Positions 25,663 to 34,184 of a stretch of DNA of 64,000 nucleotides are shown here, piece after piece. The DNA comes from an uncultured Eubacteriales bacterium. GTDB lineage: Bacteria; Bacillota; Clostridia; Oscillospirales; CAG-272. Positions within the stretch are counted from its first letter, which is position 1; the number at the start of each line of letters is the position of its first letter. Location of the stretch: positions 1 through 64,000 of the forward strand of contig CATWNM010000007.1 in the NCBI GenBank assembly GCA_958352145.1, given 5' to 3'. The notes beneath the pieces are model-generated. The model saw nothing but the letters and a program-made list of their open reading frames with translations. It had not been told where the DNA came from and did not search any database. Both the position numbers and the translations under genes were made by a program.

Positions 25663-26709
25663 TCACCTCCATATTAGGCGCAGCCCATTGTAAAAGTACA
25701 GCATAGCGTAGTAGCCGGAATGATCGCCGTCAGATTCAAGGTAATATAAATTTCCCTCTGCTTCATTATCGGCAAAACGGAAAATACCGCTGTCGCTTGC
25801 CGCCATAGTGTCAATTCCACGCTTAAAACCTGAATAAGCGAAATCGTTTGTCCCCGAAGCGGCAAAAATGAAGAAATCGTTCCAATCGTGCCCCGAACTT
25901 TGGACAATACTCTCGTAGGTTTCTACGCTTGAAGCAGGGCCTCCGCTTGACGGCATAAAATAGCGGAAGTAATCAAGGCAATATTCAAAAGTACGCCAAG
26001 TTGCCATAGAACCCATTGAAAATCCGCAGAAAGCCCGATAATCACGAGAAGCGGCAATCGCTTCGGGAGTGATGTCTTCGGCATAAGTGCTGTATTTCCC
26101 CTCCACTGCCGGAATAAGGTCGTTTATTAACTCATTGTGATAATTGTCGGTCAACCGGAGAGCAAGACCGTAGTCGCCGCTGTCCTCCGGGCTTGTATTG
26201 TTGTAGGTAGGGCAAACAACAATCATCGGCTGGATTTCGCCGTTTGCAATGCCGTGATCGAGAATGTGTTTCATTCTTAGCGGCTCATCAGGGCTGCCAA
26301 GATAGGCATATTCGTTACTCCAACCGCCGTGCATAAGATAGAACACGGGATATTTCTTACTTTCGTCATAGCCATACGGCAGATAAACAACAGCGTGCTT
26401 CCTAAGTTTTTGGCTTTTTTCCTCGTAGGAAAAGGATTCGTAAGAATCGTAGTAAAGGTCTTGCAAAGTGCCTTGCTGCTGGGCCTCGCTCAAATAGCTG
26501 TCGGGAATTGGGGTGAGCGAAACAGGAAAACGGTTTACGGTTTCGTCTGTATCAGACGGCGTACTATTGTATTCAGCCCCCAAACTGCCGTTTTCTGCCC
26601 CTATATCCTCGCCGCCTATCGAGGACGAAGCACACGCCGAAAGAATGAGCGATAAGGCGATGAACATAGTCAAAATTACAATACATTTTTTCATAGCATT
26701 ATTTTTCAA
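25663..26709 (-). CDS. Lipoprotein carbohydrate esterase (CE1/esterase D-like alpha/beta-hydrolase)
   Basis: The signal peptide ends in the lipobox LSAC. After a linker, an esterase domain (about residues 95-348) shows the oxyanion segment YLMHGGWSNE, the nucleophile elbow GFSMGS and a late histidine in DGDHSGYYAM. It resembles feruloyl/acetyl-xylan esterase modules of xylanases, so a plant-wall ester is one possible substrate. It overlaps the tandem flavodoxin gene by 11 bp. It is one of three exported hydrolases in this operon, of which one is broken. Confidence 0.8.
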   Translation of the reverse strand: MKNNAMKKCIVILTMFIALSLILSACASSSIGGEDIGAENGSLGAEYNSTPSDTDETVNRFPVSLTPIPDSYLSEAQQQGTLQDLYYDSYESFSYEEKSQKLRKHAVVYLPYGYDESKKYPVFYLMHGGWSNEYAYLGSPDEPLRMKHILDHGIANGEIQPMIVVCPTYNNTSPEDSGDYGLALRLTDNYHNELINDLIPAVEGKYSTYAEDITPEAIAASRDYRAFCGFSMGSMATWRTFEYCLDYFRYFMPSSGGPASSVETYESIVQSSGHDWNDFFIFAASGTNDFAYSGFKRGIDTMAASDSGIFRFADNEAEGNLYYLESDGDHSGYYAMLYFYNGLRLIWR

Positions 26710-27892
26710 GGCTTTCTACCCAAGCGATTACATCGCTTTCGTTGGTGCCGGAACGGAAACGCTCGCCCGTCTGCCAATCGCCTGTGCCTGCCATTTCTGC
26801 AAGCAGTTTGCCGCTTTCGCCAAGTCCTGAACTTGAAGATGTTGCAAAGGGAATAACGGTCTTTCCCGTAAAATCGTTTGCTTTAATGAATCCGTCAACA
26901 GGCCAAGCGGCAATGCCCCACCAAATCGGATAGCCGATGAAAACAGTGTCGTATTCGCCCCAATTATCGACTGTGCTTTTTACAAGCGGTACATCACGCT
27001 CATTGGGATTATCGTGTTCACGCACAACACGGCTGTTATCGTCTGTCCAGTTAAGATCGGCGTCGCTGTACGGATTGGCGGGTTCAAGTTTAAATAGATC
27101 GCCGTTTGTTGCGGCTGCAATCGTTTTTGCCACATTCTCTGTGTTGCCTGTTGCGGAGTAATAGACAACTAATGTTTTTCCTGCCTCATCGGTGGAATTT
27201 GGCGCTTCGACAACAGAAGATTCCGGCTGTGCCGCAGTTTGTTCAAAGCCAAGAGATTTCACCCAATCAATAATTTCCTGCTCTGCGTCTTGAATATCGT
27301 TACGGGAAATGGATTTACCCTCTAATACCTTGGCGTTTGGCTCCAGTTCTTTGATTGTGGAGATTGTACCCGAAAAACCGCTGCCGCCGTGTGTGTTAAA
27401 GGGAATAATGGTCTTGCCGGAAAAATCGTATTCGTCAAAGAAAGAATAAAGGATCATCGGCATATCGCCCCACCAATTCGGATAACCGACAAAGATATTT
27501 TCATAGGTGTCAAAATTTTCGATGGTATCTTTGATTTTCGGTCTTGCATTATTGTTCTGTTCTTCTTTTGCAAGGTCAACCAGCGTATCGTGGTCGGTAG
27601 GATAGGGCGTTTCCGGCTCAATGCGGAAAATGTCTGCATCAACGGTTTCTTCAATAACATAAGCCATATACTGCGTATTACCGAGCGTTTCACCGCCTAT
27701 TACAACAGTACTGTCATCAACATTATCAGGCATGGAAAAATACACGACAAGATTTTTTTCGTTTGTATTATGCGGCGTGAATGCGCTCCCATTATTTTGC
27801 GACGGTGTATTCGTATCGCCCTGCTGATTACTGCAAGCGGCAAAAGCGAATATAAGAATAAGGCTCATAAAAACAGCGATTATTTTTTTCAT
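26699..27892 (-). CDS. Lipoprotein with two tandem flavodoxin domains
   Basis: From the ATG at 27892 the protein has a signal peptide ending in FAAC and two flavodoxin domains. Domain 1 (about 45-215) has a TLGNTQY loop and FVGYPNWWGDMP; domain 2 (about 240-397) has the clearer FMN loop YSATGNTENVA and FIGYPIWWGIAAWP. Domain 1 carries an insertion before its loop (VDDSTVVIGGE). Two flavins on one exported chain would suit an electron relay outside the membrane. It lies 17 bp downstream of the alcohol dehydrogenase gene in the same operon. Confidence 0.85.
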   Translation of the reverse strand: MKKIIAVFMSLILIFAFAACSNQQGDTNTPSQNNGSAFTPHNTNEKNLVVYFSMPDNVDDSTVVIGGETLGNTQYMAYVIEETVDADIFRIEPETPYPTDHDTLVDLAKEEQNNNARPKIKDTIENFDTYENIFVGYPNWWGDMPMILYSFFDEYDFSGKTIIPFNTHGGSGFSGTISTIKELEPNAKVLEGKSISRNDIQDAEQEIIDWVKSLGFEQTAAQPESSVVEAPNSTDEAGKTLVVYYSATGNTENVAKTIAAATNGDLFKLEPANPYSDADLNWTDDNSRVVREHDNPNERDVPLVKSTVDNWGEYDTVFIGYPIWWGIAAWPVDGFIKANDFTGKTVIPFATSSSSGLGESGKLLAEMAGTGDWQTGERFRSGTNESDVIAWVESLEK

Positions 27893-27918
27893 AACGAACA
27901 TTCCTTTCTATGATGTTT

Positions 27919-29088
27919 TTAATAACATTCCTTGAAAATTTCCAAGATTTCTTCGTGCGACATTTGTTTGTAACTGCCGGGGACGATAGCTACGGTATCA
28001 GCGATTTCCTTTAAGTTTGTTTGCTCGGTTACACCGAGTTCCCGCAAGGTCGTGGGCAAACCGATTTCTTTGATAAAATCTGCCAACGCTTCAACGCCTA
28101 CAAGGGCGGTTTCTTCCTCTGTTTTGCCGTCTGCCGAAACGCCCCAAACCTCGGTTGCGAATCGTTTGAATTTCGGCAAGCCGTATTTATAAATATGGCG
28201 GTAATAAACAGGGTGCAGAACCGCAAGTCCCTCGCCGTGGTTGCAATTGGTGTATGCGCCAAGCTGGTGTTCCATTTGGTGACATTCAAAATCTGTGCGT
28301 TTGCCGAGTTTGATAATTCGGTTTTCTGCCATTGTAGCCGCCCACATCAGATTGCTTCGTGCGGTATAATCCTTCGGATTCTGAATAGCAGTACGGAGGT
28401 TGCGGATTACGCTTCGCATAAGCGCCTCGGAAATATCGTCCGATACATTGTCCTCGTTTGGCTCGCTGAAATAAATCTCCATAATGTGCGAAAGAATATC
28501 AAAACTGCCGGACGCCATTTGTTTTTTTGGCACGCTGTACGTATAGGTCGGGTCGAGCAGGGCAAATTGGGGGTTGCATTTTGGATAATCTCTGCCTGTT
28601 TTGATTTTCAAGTCCTCGTTGGTAATAACTGCGCCGCCATTGCACTCGCTGCCTGTGCCTGCCACGGTGACAATTACGCCGAGGGGTAACGGCTCGAAAT
28701 CAAAGATACCCGGTCTCGTCCAAAAATCCGCCCATACATCGCCTTCATAGCAGGCGGCAATAGAAATCGCTTTACAGCAGTCCATAACAGAGCCGCCGCC
28801 GATTCCTAAAAGCAGGCTAACTCCGTTTTCCCTTGCGAGTTTTGCACCCTCCAACAACCTTGCGTAGGTGGGGTTTGCCATAATTCCGCTAAACTCCACC
28901 ACGGTTTTACCTGCGGCTTTCAAGATTCCCATTACCTCGTCATAGATACCGTTTTTCTTGATAGAGCCGCCGCCATAACAAAGCATAACCGTATCGCCGT
29001 AGGCTTTTGTCAGGCATGACAAATATTCCTTTACGCAGCCTTTGCCAAAATAAACCTTTGTAGAGTTTTCAAAAATAAAGTTGTTCAT
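27919..29088 (-). CDS. Iron-containing alcohol dehydrogenase (butanol-dehydrogenase type)
   Basis: A 389-residue group III alcohol dehydrogenase. The NAD(P)-binding segment LGIGGGSVMDCCKAIS and the metal-site region (FDILSHIMEIYF, then HQMEHQLGAY and NCNHGEGLAVLHP) are intact. These enzymes reduce aldehydes to alcohols with NAD(P)H in anaerobes. It is the first intact gene of the redox operon after the broken hydrolase. Likely a cytosolic carbonyl reductase; substrate unknown. Confidence 0.92.
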   Translation of the reverse strand: MNNFIFENSTKVYFGKGCVKEYLSCLTKAYGDTVMLCYGGGSIKKNGIYDEVMGILKAAGKTVVEFSGIMANPTYARLLEGAKLARENGVSLLLGIGGGSVMDCCKAISIAACYEGDVWADFWTRPGIFDFEPLPLGVIVTVAGTGSECNGGAVITNEDLKIKTGRDYPKCNPQFALLDPTYTYSVPKKQMASGSFDILSHIMEIYFSEPNEDNVSDDISEALMRSVIRNLRTAIQNPKDYTARSNLMWAATMAENRIIKLGKRTDFECHQMEHQLGAYTNCNHGEGLAVLHPVYYRHIYKYGLPKFKRFATEVWGVSADGKTEEETALVGVEALADFIKEIGLPTTLRELGVTEQTNLKEIADTVAIVPGSYKQMSHEEILEIFKECY

Positions 29089-29136
29089 TGTATCAATCCT
29101 TTCTTTGATTATTTGTGTTGATAATTTCTTCGAGCG

Positions 29137-30156
29137 TTACATTTGCGTTTCCCAAAAGTCCATAGCGTCATTTATCCACCCCACGGCAATCGTTCCCGTG
29201 CCGAGACCGAAGCCGTGTCTCAGGCCTTTGTAATGGTGAAATTCGGTCGGGATTCCAAGTGCGTTCAAATGGTCAAGCCGAGCCTCCATTGTACGCCAGT
29301 TTGCAATACCGTCGTTTTCGCCCACACAAGCATAGGTCGGCGGATCGTTCTCGCTATATTCGTTGTAACCTGTGTACTGCATAATCACTGCCCCGGCCTG
29401 CGGCAAATCTTTTTCTCCGAACGCTGCCGTGCCATAAGAACCGAGCCACGCTGCCATTCTTCCTCCTGCCGAACCGCCCCAGAGGGAATAACAATCCGTG
29501 TTTACCTCTAATTCATCAGCATTTTCAAAAATAAAGCTGATTGCTCTTGCCAAGTCCTCGCAGGCGGTCTGTGCGCCGGGGCGATAAATCAAAGCAAATG
29601 CATTGTAGCCCATTTTTGATAATTCCAAAGCATGGGGAAAACTATCGTGCATTGCGCCAACATAAGCAAATCCGCCGCCTACGTTGCATACCGCAAACCG
29701 TTCACCGGGATTTCCCTTGAAGAAAAACAAGCCTGTATCTTCCTTTGTGGGATCAGCCGCCTTTTCTTCATCGGTATAAATGTCATAGAAAATCACATGG
29801 CCGTTTTCAGCGTGGTTTTTCATATAGTTCGTAATCTCAACGGTCTTATCAGGGTCAATATTGTTGTACTAAATAAGTCCGAGTTCCCCCAATGTATCGC
29901 CGCTGTAATATCCGCTGTTTACAGGGAATATTAGTCTGCCGTAATCCCCAAAGACGGGGTTGTTCATCACATCGGATATTTTGGTGTTTACCGTATATCG
30001 TTCAGTATTGTTCTGATTCGCTTGCACAGATGTCTCTACTCCTTTGGAATCCGTGTCTGTATCGGTGTTATTCATTTTTATACAACACCCTGCAAGGAAA
30101 ACGGCTATACAAATTAAAATTGCGAGGAAAGCGTTCTTTCTCAAAGCCGTCACCAA
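29137..30156 (-). pseudogene. Lipoprotein alpha/beta-hydrolase interrupted by an amber codon
   Basis: The N-terminal part is a lipoprotein signal (FLAGC) plus 75 residues; the C-terminal part is an esterase domain with the nucleophile elbow GGSAGG, an acid region VGENDGIA and histidine HGFGLG. They are in the same frame, separated only by TAG at 29869-29871 (LGELGLI-stop-YNNIDPDKTVE), most simply a Trp TGG to TAG change. Without it the protein would be 339 residues, like the other exported hydrolases of this operon. It begins with TTG or GTG behind AAAGG. An internal ATG at 29823 could still give a signal-less 228-residue protein. Confidence 0.8.
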
Positions 30157-30173
30157 CCTTTTTGTTTACAGTA

Positions 30174-30213
30174 TAAACAAAACGAGACCTCCGCAGAAGT
30201 CTCGTTTTGTTTA
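30174..30213 (-). terminator. Strong hairpin terminator between the LysR gene and the redox operon
   Basis: A perfect 15-bp stem (TAAACAAAACGAGAC with its complement) and 10-nt loop is followed on the minus strand by T-rich sequence. It lies 25 bp after the LysR stop and just before the hydrolase start. It should end the regulator transcript, so the operon needs its own promoter in the short gap or readthrough. Confidence 0.8.
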
Positions 30214-30238
30214 TCAGTTTATACCCAAAGGTTATATC

Positions 30239-31171
30239 TTATCTAATTTCCTTTATACAACGATTTCCCTGCCCGCAGGGGTCTTTCACCGCCGCCTGCG
30301 CTGCGCTAAGAAAGCGCTTAACTAATTCTGTCGGTTGCGGTGAGTGCAATATGCCGTAGGGAATACAATGCTCCCATTCCACAGGAATAACTTTTAACAA
30401 CGGATGTACATTTGCCCAGCCGGGAATAGCCATCAGGATATCGTTTCCATTTTCGCAGCGATTAAATATGTTTACATCATAAAAATCAAAATCTATTACA
30501 TTGATTTGCGGATGGTTTTTCCAAATATCATCGCGCAGTCCGTCAACATAACGGCTCCAGCCACGGTGCATTAAAAGCAAATTTTCACCATATAAATCCT
30601 CTATCTTTAATTTATCCTTTGAGGCAAGTCGATGATGAAAAGATACTGCACAGCAAAGCGGCTCACAGGACAGCCTCAATCCGTCGCAATGACGAAGATG
30701 TAGCATTGTTTCATCAAATATACCGCCGATTACATCAATGTTTGTACCGAGGTTAGCTAAAATCTCCCGTGCATTTTCAGGTGTATTTTCAAACGGAACA
30801 ATCTGAAATTTCATATCAGGGCAATGCTCATGCATTTTTGGCCATAACTGCATAAGCAGTTGCGCCGGCGTGGTAGCCGATGTACCGATTCGGATAATAT
30901 TCGTATCCTCCTGCATTGCGTTTTTCGCCCGTGTGACGGAATCTTTACAGTATTGAATGATGTATTTTGAATCCTGATACAGAGAGCGACCGGCTTTTGT
31001 CAAAAGTAAGCCTCTGTGAGTACGCTCAAAGAGTTTCACCTCTAACGAATCTTCCAACAAATTGATTTGTTTTATGACAGCAGTAGGCGTAATGTAAGAT
31101 TCTTCTGCGGCCTTATTAAAACTGCCGGCGTCTGCTACTCTTAAAAATGTTTCAAGTTGAGGGTTATACAT
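30239..31171 (-). CDS. LysR-family transcriptional regulator
   Basis: About 310 residues. N-terminal winged helix (residues 1-60: NPQLETFLRVADAGSFNKAAEE, then ITPTAVIKQINLLEDSLEVKLFERT) and a C-terminal effector-binding domain. The ATG at 31171 is chosen because it gives the standard N-terminus MYNPQLETF and follows an AAGGTGG ribosome site; a GTG at 31183 is also in frame. It overlaps the small HTH gene upstream by 8 bp. By position it probably controls the redox operon downstream. No inducer can be named. Confidence 0.88.
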   Translation of the reverse strand: MYNPQLETFLRVADAGSFNKAAEESYITPTAVIKQINLLEDSLEVKLFERTHRGLLLTKAGRSLYQDSKYIIQYCKDSVTRAKNAMQEDTNIIRIGTSATTPAQLLMQLWPKMHEHCPDMKFQIVPFENTPENAREILANLGTNIDVIGGIFDETMLHLRHCDGLRLSCEPLCCAVSFHHRLASKDKLKIEDLYGENLLLMHRGWSRYVDGLRDDIWKNHPQINVIDFDFYDVNIFNRCENGNDILMAIPGWANVHPLLKVIPVEWEHCIPYGILHSPQPTELVKRFLSAAQAAVKDPCGQGNRCIKEIR

Positions 31172-31358
31172 CCATTTCACCACCTTTACTCCAACGCTTT
31201 TTTCGTAAATCTGTCGGTTTTTCCGCCGTTTTGGGAATCATCCAAGAACGCCCGAATTTTTGTGTTCCGTCTATTCTATTTTCTTCACATAATTTTTGAA
31301 TACGCCGTTCAGAGATTTCCCATTTCTGTGCCGCCTCTTTGACTGATATGTAATCCAT
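31164..31358 (-). CDS. Small helix-turn-helix (excisionase/MerR-like) protein
   Basis: About 64 residues from the ATG at 31358, which has GGGGAGG six bases upstream. MDYISVKEAAQKWEISERRIQKLCEENRI is a winged-helix motif of the excisionase/HTH_17 type, followed by FGRSWMIPKTA as the wing. It overlaps the LysR start, so the two are probably translated together. It may be an accessory regulator of the redox operon, or a leftover recombination-directionality factor. Confidence 0.7.
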   Translation of the reverse strand: MDYISVKEAAQKWEISERRIQKLCEENRIDGTQKFGRSWMIPKTAEKPTDLRKKRWSKGGEMDV

Positions 31359-31590
31359 TTCCATCCTCCCCAAAGTACGCTTAACCGAACAATAACATAA
31401 CTATATTTTATTCGTATATGTGTATAGTGTCAAGAGAAATATTTGAACTGGTTTTAGGGACATTTAAATTGGTGAGCGTAGACTCTCCGAATTAGGTAGC
31501 AAACAAATTTTGGGGAGATTTTGTTTTACAGTGATAAGGAAGTATTTACAACAACTTATCATCGACGCTGACAAACAGGATTGCAAACAG

Positions 31591-31636
31591 AAACAGAGAG
31601 TTAATCACTTCCAAAAATGGTCGGCTCTCTGTTTTT
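31591..31636 (+). terminator. Inverted repeat with T-run, possible terminator
   Basis: AAACAGAGAG pairs with CTCTCTGTTT across a 24-nt loop and is followed by TTT on the plus strand. No intact plus-strand gene precedes it, so it may be a relic. The surrounding 31384-31590 contains no recognisable gene. Confidence 0.4.
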
Positions 31637-31649
31637 CTATCTCCGCATT

Positions 31650-31761
31650 GTTACGCAGTAGAACCCCATTTTTAAGGGAAAAGGTATAAATCCCTTACCC
31701 TTGATATTTTCGTGTCTGTAAGCCGTTTAAATCAAGGTTGTTTTGCCCTCTACTGCGTAAC
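31650..31761. mobile_element. MITE-like element, 112 bp
   Basis: Perfect 13-bp terminal inverted repeats (GTTACGCAGTAGA and TCTACTGCGTAAC) flank about 86 bp of non-coding DNA, and ATT directly borders both ends as a possible 3-bp target duplication. The interior can also fold (CCTTGAT with ATCAAGG). No transposase is present in the window. The element ends about 20 bp before a replication-initiator remnant that it may have interrupted. Confidence 0.5.
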
Positions 31762-31783
31762 ATTACTATGGTAATTCATGTAG

Positions 31784-31921
31784 CTGTTTACACAAAACAA
31801 AACCTATGTGTACTTCCGGCTTTCGGTATTGGATTACCCTACATTGGATTTTCCAACGTTGGATAAACCTATGTTGGAAAATCCAACGCAATTAAATAAA
31901 GATATACAAAGTAAAGATTAA
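31784..31921 (+). pseudogene. Remnant of a RepA_N-like replication initiator (linker region)
   Basis: Translation gives TYVYFRLSVLDYPTLDFP followed by further PTLD/PMLE/NPTQLNKD repeats up to a TAA. I recall this Pro-Thr-Leu-Asp repeated linker from replication initiator proteins of Gram-positive mobile elements. Both the N-terminal DNA-binding part and the C-terminal part are missing. The inverted-repeat DNA here (for example TTGGATTTTCCAAC) is explained by these coding repeats. Confidence 0.5.
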
Positions 31922-31973
31922 ATAATTACTGATTCAATCAATTACCCATTCCTTTCCGTCCCCTCAATTCTAC

Positions 31974-32389
31974 CTATTCTTTTCGTAACTGTTTTAGCGC
32001 TGCTAATTTCCAGTAATTCGTTGTACTTCTGTTTCGCCCATACTCTTTTCCAATTTGAGCATCGGTATAACCGAAGAAAAAGTACAGAAGTAAAACATTA
32101 CGTCTTTGTTCGTTCAATTTCAATAGTGCTTCGGCTAACTGTTTACTTGCAACAACAATCTCTTGTCCTTTCACAACAAAAATAGTCGGTTGGTCATACT
32201 ACTCGAAATAAGTATCCGTTGTGAACGCTTCAAACGACGTTTCGGATTTAAGTATTCCAGCGATATTTCCCGTTTCTGCTTCCGTCCGAAATCACGATAG
32301 GCAGACATTGCCGCATTGTAGAGAGCAACTCTGCAAAAAGCGGCGAAAGTGTATTTGATATGTTCCTTGTATTCTTCCGAATAAATCAT
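31974..32389 (-). pseudogene. ICE-type sigma-70-like factor, broken
   Basis: Region-2-like N-terminus (IYSEEYKEHIKYTFAAFCRV ... AAMSAYRDFGRKQKREISLEYL) and region-4 C-terminus (LNEQRRNVLLLYFFFGYTDAQIG ... STTNYWKLAALKQL) are typical of the small sigma factors of Tn916-like elements. A frameshift near 32245 and an in-frame TAG near 32215 separate them. The intact 66-residue C-terminal frame contains only the DNA-binding half. A diverged sigma remnant in the opposite orientation lies at 41378-41826. Confidence 0.75.
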
Positions 32390-32753
32390 CCAACTCCCCC
32401 CTTTCCTCCCGGCAAGGGGGTGATAAAACAAATACCCATACAGTGGAAAACTGTACGGGCGTTTGAACAATGTGAACTGATGATGTTATCTATATGACCT
32501 GTGTGTTCACTATCATAGACAGGAATATACCTCAATGAAACAACGTTTTTTTGACAACAGGCTATAGGGTGATTGAATAGCAAACATGGCGATGCCTCCC
32601 GATACTGCCGGACTTTTACTTTACGCAAAAATACGGCGACTTTGAATAACAATCAAAACCGCCGCTGGGCTTTTCTATTCTGTTTAGGCGTGATTATACA
32701 GCCGCCGAAACAACGTTTTTTTCATTATCCGTTGGGCGGAATGTATCAATAAG
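32390..32753. other. Non-coding stretch with a 16-bp direct repeat
   Basis: No gene is recognised. GAAACAACGTTTTTTT occurs at 32537-32552 and again at 32707-32722. An 88-codon minus-strand frame here has no familiar sequence. Probably intergenic debris of the mobile element. Confidence 0.35.
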
Positions 32754-33617
32754 TTAGAGTGCTTCGTTTGGGTATTGGCTTAGAAATACCTCGTTTGCCT
32801 TTTCTAATTTGTCGTGATATTTACGATAAGACCTACTCAGTTTTTTCATTGCTGGGATAAAGATAGTATCATATCCACTTTCGCTGTTGAGTTTCCTTAG
32901 ATATTCCTGAAGTCTATACGCCGGGGAAGCCTTAAATTCATCGGATTGTTTTAGCTGCATATACCGTTCAAGAATTTCTTTGTTCTCTGCTATATATTTT
33001 TCAGTATCAGAAATTGCGTAATTCATATTTGCAAACACCTTCTCGACAAAGGCTTCGTCAAAATCTTTTGTGATTTCATCAAGATATTGCTGAAGATCGG
33101 GTGGAAGTGCAAAACTTACATTATCCAAAAATTCAATGACAGTTTCAAACGCCTCTTGTTGTTCATCACTAACAATAGGCTCATTGAGATACCGGGCAAA
33201 ATGCAGACTGATATATTTACCATAGTAGCCCGGAAAGACATTCAACAGTCTTTGCAAAATCGTCTGACTTTTTTCGAGGACTTCAAGTTGAGCGTTTGTA
33301 TATTCCCAATCTTGTTTCTCCGCAAGCTGTTGAACTAATGCTTGCTTTGTTTCTTCCGCTTTGATTTCAATTCTTTTTCTTTCGGAAACCTTGTACAATG
33401 CCGTTTGCCCTCCTCCGTCCAAAACTTCTTTTATGCTTTGAACCGATAAGCCTAATCTTCGGAGTATAGCAATCTTTTTTAATCTTTCAATATCAGCAGC
33501 AGAAAAATTACGATACCCATTTTCTAATGTTTTCGGCTGAACTAACTTTTGCTCAGCATAGTATTCAATCGACTTTTTTGTTAATCTACACTTTTTGCAA
33601 ACCTCGTTAATCAACAT
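32754..33617 (-). CDS. MerR-family transcriptional regulator with a long effector domain
   Basis: The N-terminal winged helix (residues 1-70: MLINEVCKKCRLTKKSIEYY, then ENGYRNFSAADIERLKKIAILR) is typical MerR. Residues about 75-110 are the dimerisation helix and the remaining 170 residues are a helical domain I do not recognise, without the CxxC or metal motifs of metal sensors. The promoter just upstream has the 19-bp spacer used by MerR activators, so autoregulation is likely. No separate target gene is adjacent on the same strand. Confidence 0.85.
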   Translation of the reverse strand: MLINEVCKKCRLTKKSIEYYAEQKLVQPKTLENGYRNFSAADIERLKKIAILRRLGLSVQSIKEVLDGGGQTALYKVSERKRIEIKAEETKQALVQQLAEKQDWEYTNAQLEVLEKSQTILQRLLNVFPGYYGKYISLHFARYLNEPIVSDEQQEAFETVIEFLDNVSFALPPDLQQYLDEITKDFDEAFVEKVFANMNYAISDTEKYIAENKEILERYMQLKQSDEFKASPAYRLQEYLRKLNSESGYDTIFIPAMKKLSRSYRKYHDKLEKANEVFLSQYPNEAL

Positions 33618-33636
33618 ATTTATTACCTCCGATTAC

Positions 33637-33667
33637 ATGATAAACCGTCCCCCAAGGTGGCAGTCAA
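33637..33667 (-). promoter_or_regulatory. MerR-type promoter with 19-bp spacer
   Basis: On the minus strand TTGACT and TATCAT are separated by 19 bp instead of 17, the overlong spacer that MerR-family proteins correct by DNA distortion. The spacer carries the imperfect dyad ACC...GGT. The start codon of the MerR gene is 19 bp beyond the -10 box. Confidence 0.65.
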
Positions 33668-33856
33668 TAGATTTTTAAAATTTTTTTGCAACAAACTGCC
33701 CTTTTCGGTTGGATATTGAGTGGAAAAATTTTTTCAAAAAATGCGACTGAAAGTTTGGCAAATTCATAATTTCGGGGGTGTATGTAGTGAAAGGGTTTGG
33801 GACACTTCCCAACAAGCAAAAATCGCCCGCTGTCAGCAGACAGAAAACGGACGATT

Positions 33857-34051
33857 TTACGGAAAGGGTGCTCTTTTCCTATGCTTGCTACGAATGTTAT
33901 CTATATTCGCAAGATAGCGGGGCGATAAGTTCATATCGTCGCTGACCTTCTTGCGAGACTCTCCTCGTTTCGTTCTTGCGTCTTTTATAGCCTTTCCAAA
34001 CGCCGTAAAGTCATAAAGTGGTACGGGTCTTTTCATGGCTTTTACTTTCAT
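33857..34051 (-). pseudogene. Truncated XRE-type regulator of a Tn916-like element
   Basis: YDFTAFGKAIKDARTKRGES followed by SRKKVSDDMNLSPRYLANIDN is the N-terminal part of the Cro/CI-like regulators found next to the sigma gene in Tn916-like elements. The normal continuation (a helix ending about residue 75 or later) is replaced by IRSKHRKRAPFP and a stop. It lies at the junction between the minus-strand and plus-strand halves of the island. Confidence 0.65.
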
Positions 34052-34184
34052 TTGTGCTATAATAATTCATACGCTTATATTATACAGTTCATCCTCGCTT
34101 TTGTATATGTCTGCACAATTCATAGTGTTAGCCAATATATTTCCAATTACTCGTTTTTTATTTGTTAATTTTCTGTGAAACTTC

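Noticed and set aside
18578..30156. Recoding of TGA or TAG as sense codons to explain interrupted genes
   Set aside because: TGA is used as a genuine overlapping stop in many intact gene pairs (ATGA junctions), and all three stop types occur among the lesions. No pyrrolysine or selenocysteine machinery or SECIS-like element is seen.
31844..31886. Palindromes such as TTGGATTTTCCAAC considered as iterons or an origin
   Set aside because: They are explained by coding repeats of Asp-x-Pro-Thr-Leu in the replication-initiator relic. Spacing is in codon multiples.
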